NCBI GenBank assembly: GCA_911728455.2
Contig: OU452233.1
Location: 19,122,426-19,186,425 of the forward strand
Source of the DNA: Marthasterias glacialis
Taxonomy: Eukaryota > Echinodermata > Asteroidea > Forcipulatida > Asteriidae
Reading direction: 5' to 3'
Length of the DNA stretch: 64,000 nt
Numbering within the stretch: position 1 is the stretch's first letter; each line of letters starts with the position of its first letter. Of the stretch, positions 1 to 10,137 are shown piece after piece. The position numbers and the translations under genes were made by a program. The notes below the pieces were generated by a model. The model was not told the DNA's origin. It ran no database searches and saw only the letters and a program-made list of their open reading frames with translations.

Positions 1-908
1 CTGCCAAACAATGTCTTGAGTGCCTTTCTGAACTGCTTGTACTTAATGGCATAAATGAATGGATTCAGACAGCTATTTGCAGCAACCATTGCAACAGAGA
101 TTGCACTAATAAGGGGTGGGACATATATGTTGACACCAAGGTTGAAGAAAAAATATGTGACTTGATTTGGCGTCCAGCAAACAGTGAAGGCAAGAAACAC
201 AAACAACAAGGTCTTGAAGGTGTTACGTCTAGCTCTCATCAAGGACTCTCTCTGGTCATTGACAGCTCCACCTCCACTACCAGATGGCTGAGCTGCTGGT
301 GCAGGACCAATTCTTGCAGCTCCCCTCTTCAAGACAACACTAATGTGAATGTAGACAATCAGCATCACAGTGAAAGGCATAAAATATGTGAGAATAGCCA
401 CTGCAGTACCAAAGATCTCTGAGTTTGCCAAATTCTTTCGCTTGCAATCACCATTCTCAATTTGTACACCAAATAGGAGTCGCAATGCCAACAGAAATGC
501 AAAGATCCAAACACACACTATAGTCAGAATGCCATTCCTACGAGTTGCAAGTTGTTGATATTTGAAGGGGAATACAATAGCAAGGTATCTTTCCAGAGTG
601 ATGGCCACCAGGCTGAATGTAGAGCTGGCATAAAATCCCCAAAGGAGGAATTGTGACACCCATAAGCTACAGAGAAGTGACCCTCCTGCCCCAGGAGGGA
701 GTGGGTTTGGGATGGGTATCACACTGCTTAGAAGAAGCACAAGGGATCCAAGGAAATCAATCAGGGCTTGGTTGAAGATGAAAGCGTTGGTGATAGTGTG
801 CATGAAATGGACTTTGATGATCACAACACACACTAAACCATTACCACAGATGCCTAGGCATCCCACGATGGTCTTGAAAATAAGGAGTGCTAGATTCTGT
901 TCTGCCAT
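1..908 (-). CDS. R1: class A GPCR, tandem array, C-terminus outside window
   Basis: Seven-helix rhodopsin-class receptor of the plasma membrane, presumably signalling through G proteins; the ligand is unknown. The start is the ATG at 906-908 (reads MAEQN), shared by all copies. Visible motifs: GN in TM1, ERY at the end of TM3 (VAITLERYLAI), CWTP in TM6 and NPFIY in TM7. The frame is open to base 1, where it is cut in LKTLFGR, about a dozen codons before the expected stop. The N-terminus before TM1 is only about seven residues with no glycosylation sequon. Coding sequence and upstream flank are nearly identical to R8 (15160-16122). Extracellular loop 2 (ENGDCKRKNLANS) matches R8, while loop 3 (VNIYVPPLISAI) matches R10, so the copy is a mosaic. 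Confidence 0.9.
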   Translation of the reverse strand, partial: MAEQNLALLIFKTIVGCLGICGNGLVCVVIIKVHFMHTITNAFIFNQALIDFLGSLVLLLSSVIPIPNPLPPGAGGSLLCSLWVSQFLLWGFYASSTFSLVAITLERYLAIVFPFKYQQLATRRNGILTIVCVWIFAFLLALRLLFGVQIENGDCKRKNLANSEIFGTAVAILTYFMPFTVMLIVYIHISVVLKRGAARIGPAPAAQPSGSGGGAVNDQRESLMRARRNTFKTLLFVFLAFTVCWTPNQVTYFFFNLGVNIYVPPLISAISVAMVAANSCLNPFIYAIKYKQFRKALKTLFG

Positions 909-942
909 GATGCGACACTAAATGCATCTCCACTTTTTTCTA

Positions 943-952
943 GATTTTTATA
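943..952 (-). promoter_or_regulatory. TATA box of R1 (type A flank)
   Basis: Reads TATAAAAATC on the minus strand, 35 bp upstream of the R1 ATG. The same box at the same spacing precedes R8 and R9, which share this flank type. The spacing implies a 5' UTR of only some 10-15 nt if transcription starts 25-30 bp downstream. Confidence 0.6.
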
Positions 953-1171
953 CCCTTCTGAAGGCTGTTAAGATTTTACGAATGACTGTCAAGCAAATAA
1001 AGTAAAAACTGTCCCTTTGTAGTTTGACTTTTCTTTCAGTTTTCTGTCGGCTTTTAAAAATATATCTTAAGATGTAATAGACCCACTTTCCCTGCAACCA
1101 GCTGACCTTAAACCTCTAGAGAGGTAAAATGGACTGGTTCAATTGTTCAAGCGTTACAGATACCCATTAAC

Positions 1172-1471
1172 GTTTGAAGGTGACCTTAAATTGCAGACTT
1201 ACAAAAGGACTTAAGATACTGTTATGTTTGGATAGTTCTATATTAGGTATTCTTGCCCGGATGTGTAGAAAGTTGAAGGTGACCTTAAATTGCAGACTTG
1301 CAAAAGGACTTAAAATACTTTTTTTGTTAGGATAGTTCTATATTAGGTATTCTTGCCCGGATGTGTAGATAGTTTGAAGGTGACCTTAAATTGCAGACTT
1401 GCAAAAGGACTTAACATACTTTTTTTGTTAGGATAGTTCTATATTAGGTACTCTAGCCCTGATGTGTAGAG
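1172..1471. repeat. 101-bp tandem repeat, 3 units, upstream of R1
   Basis: Units start at about 1172, 1272 and 1372 with GTTTGAAGGTGACCTTAAAT and end near the motif CCCGGATGTGTAG. The same array has three units upstream of R8 and four upstream of R9. It lies about 260 bp upstream of the R1 ATG, between the TATA region and the conserved bZIP palindrome. Confidence 0.9.
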
Positions 1472-1487
1472 GACAAGAATACCCTTG

Positions 1488-1510
1488 CTGACTGTACAGT
1501 CAGTGAGTCA
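1488..1510. promoter_or_regulatory. 16-bp perfect palindrome plus TGAGTCA site
   Basis: CTGACTGTACAGTCAG at 1488-1503 is its own reverse complement and runs directly into TGAGTCAGC, a classic AP-1/Maf-type bZIP core. The block is conserved at 16704-16726 and 19282-19304, upstream of the other two type A receptors. A regulatory role is inferred from this; the palindrome itself is seen directly. Confidence 0.45.
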
Positions 1511-2426
1511 GCCATATTTTTGTTAAATGTAAGGGAAAAGAAATGAATTGAAATGTCACAGTGACAAACATTGTAAACTTTACCTAGATGGAAAGAAAAA
1601 CGAGATTTGGGATTCCATTGTTCCCTGCTGGAGTTATGGGGTATTTCTGACCAATCAAGGCAAGTTTGTTGCAGTACATTTTGGGGGAATTATAGGTCAA
1701 ACCAATCGAGAATAAGATGAGCAAGCCTTTTGCCATGTTAGCTTTGGTATCAAATAGAATCAAAAGTGAGAAAACTTTTGACTGACGATTTTCATCTCGA
1801 ATGCATATGTTTGTGTAAAAATGGTTTGTTTTTGTTCGTTCTTTGTTTTTTGGGGGGGGATGGGATGTGTCTTTGTATGTTTCTTAGATCAGAAATACCT
1901 TCAGAGATTGTTAGTGGTAGGATTTCTTGTGGTTATTTGGCACAAGATCATTTGGTAGGAGTCTTTTAGGGTCACAGTCAGGAAGAGTTAATACATAGGA
2001 ATTCAAAACATATAAGTTAGACATGGTTTATTTAACTGTTTTAGTAACATTGGTTTGATAAAAAAGATTTTGGATGGTTGTGCCGTGCTGAAGGTCTTTT
2101 CTCAAACAGAAAAAGAATGTTAAATCTTCAGATTTTATTTTTAATATTATTATTTTTGTTTTTTAATAAAGTATGTCTGACCCGTATGATTTTTAATTTT
2201 TTTCAGCCACATCTTTGACATAGCATTAAAGTTAATTTAAGTCTCAACCATCGTGTGTAGGGAATTCCTTTTGATCACACTACATGGACAGACAAGATTC
2301 ATTTGTCTAATTTTAAAAGTGTATTTTTATCATTTTCTTTGCTGCCATTTTGGAAGTCCGTTTATTCAAATCGATTTGATCCATTTGAGAAAATAGTTTG
2401 AACTTACCCAAGATGTGGAGAGTTCC

Positions 2427-3389
2427 TTATCCAGGATTGGTACTCAGTGTTGCTAAGGCGTTTTCATTCATCTGATCTCGTCTGCCAAACAATGTCTTGA
2501 GTGCCTTTCTGAACTGCTTGTACTTAATGGCATAAATGAATGGGTTCAGACAGCTATTCGCAGCAACCATTGCAACAGAGATTGCATTAAAAAGAGGTGC
2601 ACTGTTTACATCCAAACCAAGGTTGGTAAGAAAAAACCTGACTTGGTTTGGTGTCCAGCAAACAGTGAAGGCAATGAAGACAATCAAGAGGGTCTTGAAG
2701 GTGTTACGTCTAGCTCTCATCAAGGACTCTCTCTGGTCATTGACAGCTCCACCTCCACTACCAGATGGCTGAGCTGCTGGTGCAGGACCAATTTTTGCAG
2801 CTCCCTTCTTCAAGACAACACTAATGTGAATGTAGACAATCAGCATCACAGTGAAAGGCAGAAAGTATGTGAGAATTGCCGATGCAGTACCATATATCTC
2901 TGAGTGTGCCAAATTCTTTTTCTTGCACTCACCATTCTCATTTTGTATACCAAACATTGGTCCCACTGTCAACAGAAATGCCAAGATCCAAACACACACT
3001 AGAGTCAGAATGACATTCCTACGAGTTGCAAGGTGTTGATATTTGAAGGGGAACACAATAGCAAGGTATCTTTCCAGAGTGACGGCCACCAGGCTGAATG
3101 TAGAGCTGACATAAAATCCCCGAAGGAGGAATTGTGACACCCATAAGCTACAGAGGAGTGACCCTCCAGCCCCAGGAGGGACTACATTTGGGATGGGTAT
3201 TACACTGCGTAGAAACAGCATAAGAGATCCAAGGAAATCAATCAGGGCTTGGTTGAAGATGAAAGTGTTGGTGATAGTGTGCATGAAATGGACTTTGATG
3301 ATCACAACACACACTAAACCATTACCACAGATGCCTAGGCATCCAACGATGGTCTTGAAAATAAGGAGTGCTAGATTCTGTTCTGCCAT
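2427..3389 (-). CDS. R2: class A GPCR, tandem array, full length (320 aa)
   Basis: Complete single-exon receptor with stop TAA and the full C-tail ending LATLSTNPG. I chose the ATG at 3387-3389 (MAEQN) because it is common to all copies and lies 37 bp from a TATA-like box; the open frame extends nine codons further upstream without another ATG. It shows ERY, CWTPNQ and NPFIY. Loop 3 (LGLDVNSAPLFN) and loop 2 (ENGECKKKNLAHS) match R9 (17665-18600), its closest relative in the body. However, its 5' flank is type B, shared with R3 and R7, not the type A flank of R9. In TM3 a Trp found in its relatives is Arg (FLLRGFY). A GTAAGT donor lies 18 nt after the stop. Confidence 0.93.
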   Translation of the reverse strand: MAEQNLALLIFKTIVGCLGICGNGLVCVVIIKVHFMHTITNTFIFNQALIDFLGSLMLFLRSVIPIPNVVPPGAGGSLLCSLWVSQFLLRGFYVSSTFSLVAVTLERYLAIVFPFKYQHLATRRNVILTLVCVWILAFLLTVGPMFGIQNENGECKKKNLAHSEIYGTASAILTYFLPFTVMLIVYIHISVVLKKGAAKIGPAPAAQPSGSGGGAVNDQRESLMRARRNTFKTLLIVFIAFTVCWTPNQVRFFLTNLGLDVNSAPLFNAISVAMVAANSCLNPFIYAIKYKQFRKALKTLFGRRDQMNENALATLSTNPG

Positions 3390-3425
3390 GATGTACAACT
3401 GAATACATAATATCAAAGGATCTGG

Positions 3426-3431
3426 TTTTAT
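3426..3431 (-). promoter_or_regulatory. TATA-like box of R2 (type B flank)
   Basis: ATAAAA on the minus strand, 37 bp upstream of the R2 ATG. The same element at the same spacing precedes R3 and R7. Confidence 0.45.
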
Positions 3432-4456
3432 TTCTGATTGCTTTTGAAAACCAGCAACACTTCCCAGTAGTCTTTATTGTAGGCAGGTTTTTTTTTTGTT
3501 TCTTTTTCTTTTTTTCCTTTTTGCATTTATATTGCTTCTTTTAACTCTTCTACTGTTCTGAAGAATCAGGTAACGCTCTAGTTTTATTGTGCGAAGACTT
3601 TTAACGTCTTTTCTGTAACCTAAAAATTATGTTTATAATAGAATGTGCTCGTCTGAGAGCCCGTCTGTCATTTGATCCCCAATACATTTAGAGTAGCCAA
3701 ACCCAAGTGACAAGATGCCATGTATTTTCTTGAATTGAATTATTTGGGGCAGATCATAACTGTCACATTGAGAAAAATATATGAATATGTAGGACTTACC
3801 GATATTAAGATTTTATATGACCTCTGTACATGTTAAGCATAGTCAGTTTATACCAGTGCAGTCCTTAGTCCATTAGAATCAAACAAAACATACAGTTGGA
3901 TTTTGAAGGATTGGGAATGGTTATGGTAAATGCAATAATAAAAGTCTGTTCTGATCCATCAATACAACAGAGTATCAAACTGGGATTTTATTTTAGGAGA
4001 ATGATTTCCTGATCCCTAGGAGCCTTCCTAGTATATGTCTTAAGCCACCAAATGGAACAGCATTAATGTTATCAAAATCAATTGTCAGTTGTGGAAGGTT
4101 GGGAGTCTTTATCAACCTCTTATAAAAAAAAAGAGTCATCTGTCGTCTGCATTTATAAAAAAAAAAATTTCCTTTGTTTGACTTCAAGCTTTATAATAAC
4201 AACAGATGGTTAAGAAGTATTTTTGAAGATATTTACATGCTCTAATTTACTAGACTTGAATTTCTTTTATTAATGTCATTCACAGTTTTGTCACTCTTAT
4301 GTTCATGTTTTTGTTAGATCAACCAACACCCCATACAATCTGTAAAGTTTCCTTGGTCTACCAAAAACAATCATGTGATTTGATCCTCTGACAAAAATGT
4401 GTAAGCTTACCCAAGATGTGGAGAGTTCCTTATCCAGGATTGGTACTCAGTGTTGC
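3432..4456. other. Spacer between R2 and R3
   Basis: AT-rich DNA with no gene. It is repeated nearly unchanged upstream of R3 (5430-6400), R6/R7 (12150-13190) and R7 (14200-15150), so it belongs to a receptor-plus-spacer duplication unit of about 2 kb. Its left portion is the R2 promoter flank and its right end is the 3' flank of R3, with a splice donor at 4410/4411. Confidence 0.8.
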
Positions 4457-5392
4457 TCAGGAGTTTTCATTGATCTGATCTTGTCTGCCAAACAATGTCT
4501 TGAGTGCCTTTCTGAACTGCTTGTACTTAATGGCATAAATGAATGGATTCAGACAGCTATTAGAAGCAACCATTGCAATAAAGATTGCACCAACAAGGGG
4601 TACACCTTGTACATCCACACCAAAGTTGGTAAGAAAAAACCTGACTTGGTTTGGTGTCCAGCAAACAGTGAAGGTAACAAAGACAATCAGGAGGGTCTTG
4701 AAGGTGTTGCGTCTAGCTCTCATCAAGGACTCTCTCTGGTCATTGACAGCTCCACCTCCACTACCAGATGGCTGAGCTGCTGGTGCAGGACCAATTCTTG
4801 CAGCTCCCTTCTTCAAGACAACAGTAATGTGGATGTAGACAACCAGCATCACAGTGAAAGGCAGAAAATATGTGAGAATAGCAGCTGCAATACCAAATAT
4901 TTCTGAATTTGCGAATTTTTTTTCCACACACTCACCATTCTCATTGTGTACACCAAATATAGTTGCCAATGCTAACAGAAATGCAAAGATCCAAACACAC
5001 ACTATAGTCAGAATGACATTTCTATGAGTTGCAAGTTGTTGATATTTGAAGGGAAACACAATAGCAAGGTATCTTTCCAGAGTGACGGCCACCAGGCTGA
5101 AGGTAGAGCTGACATAAAATCCCCAAAGGAAGAATTCTGACACCCATAAGCTACAGAGGAGTGACCCTCCAACCCCAGGAGGGAGTGGGTTTGGGATGGG
5201 TATCACACTGCTTAGAAGAAGCACAAGGGATCCAAGGAAATCAATCAGGGCTTGGTTGAAGATGAAAGCGTTGGTGATAGTGTGCATGAAATGGACTTTG
5301 ATGATCACAACACACACTAAACCATTACCACAGATGCCTAGGCATCCCACGATGGTCTGGAAAATAAGGAGTGCTAGATTCTGTTCAGCCAT
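4457..5392 (-). CDS. R3: class A GPCR, tandem array (311 aa, shortened C-tail)
   Basis: Single-exon receptor starting at the MAEQN ATG (5390-5392). The frame ends at ...INENS-TGA. The Leu codon TTA that begins the C-tail LATLSTNPG in R2, R5 and R7 is TGA here, so nine residues are lost; the old tail codons and their TAA are still present in the DNA. Loop 2 (ENGECVEKKFANS) and loop 3 (FGVDVQGVPLVG) group it with R4. ERY, CWTPNQ and NPFIY motifs are intact, so the receptor is probably functional. A TATA-like ATAAAA lies 37 bp upstream of the ATG (5429-5434), and a donor follows the stop. Confidence 0.92.
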   Translation of the reverse strand: MAEQNLALLIFQTIVGCLGICGNGLVCVVIIKVHFMHTITNAFIFNQALIDFLGSLVLLLSSVIPIPNPLPPGVGGSLLCSLWVSEFFLWGFYVSSTFSLVAVTLERYLAIVFPFKYQQLATHRNVILTIVCVWIFAFLLALATIFGVHNENGECVEKKFANSEIFGIAAAILTYFLPFTVMLVVYIHITVVLKKGAARIGPAPAAQPSGSGGGAVNDQRESLMRARRNTFKTLLIVFVTFTVCWTPNQVRFFLTNFGVDVQGVPLVGAIFIAMVASNSCLNPFIYAIKYKQFRKALKTLFGRQDQINENS

Positions 5393-5428
5393 GATGTACA
5401 ACTGAATACATAATATCAAAGGATCTGG

Positions 5429-5434
5429 TTTTTA
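5429..5434 (-). promoter_or_regulatory. TATA-like box of R3 (type B flank)
   Basis: ATAAAA on the minus strand, 37 bp upstream of the ATG, in the same position as in R2 and R7. Confidence 0.45.
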
Positions 5435-6412
5435 TTTCTGATTGCTGTTGAAAATCATTTACACTTTTTTTTTGCTCAATCATTTCTAGTGCTCTTTTTT
5501 ACTCTTCGCCCGTTTTGAAGAATCAGATAATGCTCTAGTTTTATTGTGAGAAGACTTTTAACGCCTTTTCTGTAACCTCAAAATTATGTTTATATTAAAG
5601 GATCTCATCCGACAGCCCTTCAGTCATTTGATCCACAATACATTTAGAGTAGCCAAAGTCAATTGGCTAGATGCCGGATTTTTTCTTGAGCTGTATTATT
5701 TGGGGCAGACCGTTACTGTCACAATGAGAAAAAAATTAATATGTAAGACTTACCGATATTAAGATTTTATATGACCTCTGTACATGTTAAGCATAGTCAG
5801 TTTATACCAGTGCAGTCCTTAGTCCATTAGAATCAAACAAAACGTACAGTTGGATTTTGAAGGATTGGGAATGGTTAGGGTGAATACAATAATAAAAGTC
5901 TGTTCTGATCCATCAATACAACAAAGTATCAAACTGGGATTTTATTTTAGGAGAACGATTTCCTAATCCCTAGGAGCCTTCCTGGTATATGTCTTAAGCC
6001 ACCAAATGGAACAGCATTAATGTTATCAAAATCAATTGTCAGTTGTGGAAGGTTGGGAGTCTTTATCAACCTCCTATCAAAAAAAAAGAGTCATCTGTCG
6101 TCTGCATTTATAAAAAAAAAAATTTCCTTTGTTTAACTTCAAGCTTTATAATAACAACAGACGGTTAAGAAGTATTTTTGAAGATATTTACATGCTCAAA
6201 TTTACTAGACTTGAATTTCTTTTGTTAATGTCATTCACAGTTTTGTCACTCTTATGTTCATGTTTTTGTTAGATCAACCAACACCCCATACAATCTGTAA
6301 AGTTTCCTTGGTCTACCAAAAACAATCATATGATTTGATCCATCTGACAAAAATGTGTAAGCTTACCCAAGATGTGGAGAGTTCCTTATCCAGGATTGGT
6401 ACTCAGTGTTGC
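5435..6412. other. Spacer between R3 and R4
   Basis: Near-copy of the R2-R3 spacer. The distance from the R3 stop to the R4 stop is 1956 bp, almost the same as from R7 to R8 (1961 bp), which fits repeated unequal crossing-over of one unit. No gene was found. Confidence 0.8.
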
Positions 6413-7348
6413 TCAGGAGTTTTCATTGATCTGATCTCGTCTGCCAAACAATGTCTTGAGTGCCTTTCTGAACTGCTTGTACTTAATGGCATAAATGAAT
6501 GGATTCAGACAGCTATTAGAAGCAACCATTGCTACAAAGATTGCACCAACAAGGGGTACACCTTGTACATCCACACCAAAGTTGGTAAGAAAAAACCTGA
6601 CTTGGTTTGGTGTCCAGCAAACAGTGAAGGCAATGAAGACAATCAAGAGGGTCTTGAAGGTGTTGCGTCTAGCTCTCATCAAGGACTCTCTCTGGTCATT
6701 GACAGCTCCACCTCCACTACCAGATGGCTGAGCTGCTGGTGCAGGACCAATTTTTGCAGCTCCCTTCTTCAAGACAACAGTAATGTGGATGTAGACAACC
6801 AGCATCACCGTGAAAGGCAGAAAGTATGTGAGAATAGCAGCTGCAATACCAAATATTTCTGAATTTGCCAAATTCTTTTCCACACACTCACCATTCTCAT
6901 TGTGTACACCAAACATGGTTGCCAATGCTAACAGAAATGCAAAGATCCAAACACACACTATAGTCAGAATGACATTTCTATGAGTTGCAAGTTGTTGATA
7001 TTTGAAGGGGAACACAATAGCAAGGTATCTTTCCAGAGTGACGGCCACCAGGCTGAATGTAGAGCTGACATAAAATCCCCAAAGGAAGAATTCTGACATC
7101 CATAAGCTACAGAGGAGTGACCCTCCAGCCCCAGGAGGGAGTGGGTTTGGGATGGGTATCACACTGCTTAGAAGAAGTACAAGGGATCCAAGGAAATCAA
7201 TCAGGGCTTGGTTGAAGATGAAAGCGTTGGTGATAGTGTGCATGAAATGGACTTTGATGATCACAACACACACTAAACCATTACCACAGATGCCTAGGCA
7301 TCCCACGATGGTCTGGAAAATAAGGAGTGCTAGATTCTGTTCTGCCAT
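6413..7348 (-). CDS. R4: class A GPCR, tandem array (311 aa, shortened C-tail)
   Basis: Sister of R3: same TTA-to-TGA C-tail truncation, same loop 3 (FGVDVQGVPLVG), and loop 2 differing by one or two residues (ENGECVEKNLANS). It starts at the ATG 7346-7348. Its promoter differs from that of R3: it carries a type C flank with a good TATA box, otherwise seen only at R10. Core motifs ERY, CWTPNQ and NPFIY are intact. A splice donor follows the stop, as in the other copies. Confidence 0.93.
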   Translation of the reverse strand: MAEQNLALLIFQTIVGCLGICGNGLVCVVIIKVHFMHTITNAFIFNQALIDFLGSLVLLLSSVIPIPNPLPPGAGGSLLCSLWMSEFFLWGFYVSSTFSLVAVTLERYLAIVFPFKYQQLATHRNVILTIVCVWIFAFLLALATMFGVHNENGECVEKNLANSEIFGIAAAILTYFLPFTVMLVVYIHITVVLKKGAAKIGPAPAAQPSGSGGGAVNDQRESLMRARRNTFKTLLIVFIAFTVCWTPNQVRFFLTNFGVDVQGVPLVGAIFVAMVASNSCLNPFIYAIKYKQFRKALKTLFGRRDQINENS

Positions 7349-7385
7349 GATGTACAACTGATTGCTTCAAGTCAGAAACCACTCG

Positions 7386-7393
7386 CTTTTATA
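7386..7393 (-). promoter_or_regulatory. TATA box of R4 (type C flank)
   Basis: TATAAAAG on the minus strand, 38 bp upstream of the ATG. The identical element at identical spacing precedes R10 (21909-21916). Confidence 0.6.
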
Positions 7394-9180
7394 TTTTATT
7401 GTTCTTCTTCAGTTAGATTATTTTCAACTTTCTTTACTTTCTTTACTTCACTATCACTGTAGAAAGCCATTAGTGCTAAAATGTCACCCTCAGACGTGTT
7501 CTAACAAAAGATATCTTGAGGAAAATAGCTCTCTCTACTTCTAGTTACTTTTGTAGGGTACGGATGCTGCTTGAAGCAAATCTCTTTTCCTCTTTGTGTT
7601 TTAAAGAGTAGGATTATCATGCTGAAGGTTGACCTTGTGTCTACCTCTGAATTGGACTCCATCAAAAGCGAACAGAACAGCTTGAAAAGTTGTCATTAAT
7701 TGTAAAACTCTCTCAAGATACAAACTTTGCCTTTAATATCAGAGATGCAACTTTTCAAATTTTTTTTTCGGATTTCCATTTTTTTTTTTTTTTTTTTTTT
7801 ACCCCCAAATTCTGATTTTTTTTTCTGAACCCCCAAAAGTAATTTAACCCCCCCCGATTTATATTGTGGAATATGTGATTAAATCCAAAAAATTTGGAAA
7901 ACATGGTTACAAAATAAAAATCCTGTCTGTGACACACCATTAGCCTCTTCTACCAGCCGTCAGTACGCACTTTCTCAATAAAAGCCCCATTTCCAGATAC
8001 AATTCAAGGATTTTACGGCTGGAGATAACTTTACGCATTGAATGACGCACGTGTGGTTTTGTTTGTTTTTTTTATACAAAGCCCAAACCCACCAGCTACG
8101 GCCAAACTTGACAAACAGCATTGGTGGGTAATCAATAATTTCATAAAAGCAACATCGGGCTGAGAGCACGAGCAGTACCATTAGGCATAATAGAACTTTA
8201 AGAAAAAAGTCTAGAAATACGCTTGGGTACAAAAACTGCACTTCAAAACAAGAAGCCCCGGACTATAACTAGCCTGACAAATAATGCTGCACTGCCTCCT
8301 TGAATTGCTGTGGAAAGTCATCAACGTTTGCAGATTACTTTCTGAATTTTTTTCTAAATAGCTCATTATTTAAACTCTCAAGATAATCTTGAAGATACTA
8401 AAAAGTGTTTGAAGAACAAATTTTAATGGTGAATGGTTCACAACGCTTATCACAGGTAAAGAAAAACATTGAAAATTTTCTAACATTACCGATGGATGCA
8501 TAGCCATGAATAACAGATTATGAATTCGGAAGATCATTATTCTGAGCTTTTTAAGATAAGATACATCTATCATTGTTATAATTTAATCATTTATTCATTG
8601 AGTATTTTTCCTCCCATTTACTCGGCCCCAGTCCCACTACCGCTACAGGCGGGGTTCACACTGAGTGCGGCGCTGAACGTGTGTCACGTTGCCCACACTC
8701 CGGCCATGGCCCAAAAGTCCAGACATATTTTTTAGTGTTAGATTTTTCTGATTTTTTTTTCGATAGCCAGTTGCACCTCTGTAATATGCAGGGAACAAGT
8801 TCATTCAGAAATGTTACATAGCAAAACATTCCGATTGAGCAAGTTTTTTTGCACACTGAATGCTATTGTTCTGTAGCAACTGATGATTTTTCAGTAGGGA
8901 CTGATAAAACTGTCTTTTTATTTGTTTGACTTCAAGCAATAAAATAACAAAAGGATGGTGAAGAAGTGTCTTTGAAAATATTTACATACTCTAATCTACG
9001 AGTCTTTAATTTTTTTTTATTAAAGTCATTTACAATTTTGACACTCTTATGTTCATATTTTTGTTAGATCAACCAACACCCTATACTATCTGTAAAGTTT
9101 TCTCGGTCAACCAAAAGCAATCATGTGAATTGATCCATTTGACAAAATAGTTTGAACTTACCCAAGATGTGGAGAGTTCC
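7394..9180. other. Spacer between R4 and R5 with a unique insert
   Basis: No gene was recognised. A long poly-T tract lies at about 7780-7800. The part at roughly 7560-8880 has no counterpart in the other spacers, while 8920-9180 rejoins the shared receptor 3' flank with its donor at 9161/9162. Several short ORFs here are AT-rich or homopolymer-driven and have no protein features. Confidence 0.7.
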
Positions 9181-10137
9181 TTATCCAGGATTGGTACTCA
9201 GTGTTGCTAAGGGGTTTTCATTGATCTGATCTCGTCTGCCAAACAATGTTTTGAGTGCCTTTCTGAACTGCTTGTATTTAATGGTATAAATGAATGGGTT
9301 CAGACAGCTATTTGCAGCAACCATTGCAATAAAGATTGCATCAACAAGGGGTACACCTTTCACACCAAAGTTGGAAAGAAAAAACTCGACTTGGTTTGGT
9401 GTCCAGCAAACAGTGAAGGCAACAAAGACAATCAAGAGGGTCTTGAAGGTGTTACGTCTAGCTCTCATCAAGGACTCTCTCTGGTCATTGACAGCTCCAC
9501 CTCCACTACCAGATGGCTGAGCTGCTGGTGCAGGACCAATTCTTGCAGCTCCCTTCTTCAAGACAACAGTAATGTGAATGTAGACAACCAGCATCACAGT
9601 GAAAGGCAGAAAGTATGTGAGAATAGCCACTGCTGTACCAAATATTTCTGAGTGTGCCAAATTCTTTTTCTTGCACTTACCATTCTCATTTTGTATACCA
9701 AACATGGGTCCTGATGCAAACAGAAATGCAAAGATCCAAACACAAACTATAGTCAAAATGACATTCCTACGAGTTGCAAGTTGTTGATATTTGAAGGGAA
9801 ACACAATAGCAAGGTATCTTTCCAGAGTGACGGCCACCAGATTGAATGTAGAGCTGACGTAAAATCCCCAAAGGAAGAATTCTGACACCCATAAGGAACA
9901 GAGGAGTGACCCTCCAGCCCCAGGAGGGAATGGGTCTGGGATGGGTATCACACTGCTTAGAAGAAGCACAAGGGATCCAAGGAAATCAATCAGGGCTTGG
10001 TTGAAGATGAAAGCGTTGGTGATAGTGTGCATGAAATGGACTTTGATGATCACAACACACACTAAACCATTACCACAGATGCCTAGGCATCCCACGATGG
10101 TCTGGAAAATAAGGAGTGCTAGATTCTGTTCAGCCAT
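9181..10137 (-). CDS. R5: class A GPCR, tandem array (318 aa)
   Basis: Complete single-exon receptor from the ATG at 10135-10137 to TAA, with the full LATLSTNPG tail. Loop 3 is two residues shorter than in R3, R4 and R7 (NFGVKGVPLVD against NFGVDVQGVPLVG), from a clean 6-bp in-frame deletion. Loop 2 reads ENGKCKKKNLAHS. At the TM6 end NQVR is NQVE, and after NPFIY an Ala is Thr (NPFIYTIKYKQF). Its upstream flank (type D) differs from all other copies from the base before the ATG, and no TATA box is seen at the usual spacing. It may therefore be regulated differently or be weakly expressed. Confidence 0.92.
   Translation of the reverse strand: MAEQNLALLIFQTIVGCLGICGNGLVCVVIIKVHFMHTITNAFIFNQALIDFLGSLVLLLSSVIPIPDPFPPGAGGSLLCSLWVSEFFLWGFYVSSTFNLVAVTLERYLAIVFPFKYQQLATRRNVILTIVCVWIFAFLFASGPMFGIQNENGKCKKKNLAHSEIFGTAVAILTYFLPFTVMLVVYIHITVVLKKGAARIGPAPAAQPSGSGGGAVNDQRESLMRARRNTFKTLLIVFVAFTVCWTPNQVEFFLSNFGVKGVPLVDAIFIAMVAANSCLNPFIYTIKYKQFRKALKTLFGRRDQINENPLATLSTNPG

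Larger units (their letters stand above)
909..2426. other. Spacer between R1 and R2: R1 promoter flank and 3' flank of R2
   Basis: No gene was found. The right-to-left order is the R2 3' flank with its splice donor, AT-rich DNA, a conserved palindrome with a bZIP-type site, three 101-bp repeats and the R1 TATA region. The whole spacer is duplicated between R8 and R9 (about 16123-17664), with most of it again at 18601-20340. Weak ORFs near 1766-1969 recur in those copies but show no protein features. Confidence 0.8.

Noticed and set aside
3390-3416. Nine-codon N-terminal extension (ILCIQLYI) before MAEQN in R2, R3 and R7
   Set aside because: It begins without an ATG, lies between the TATA-like box and the conserved ATG, and is absent in type A and D copies.
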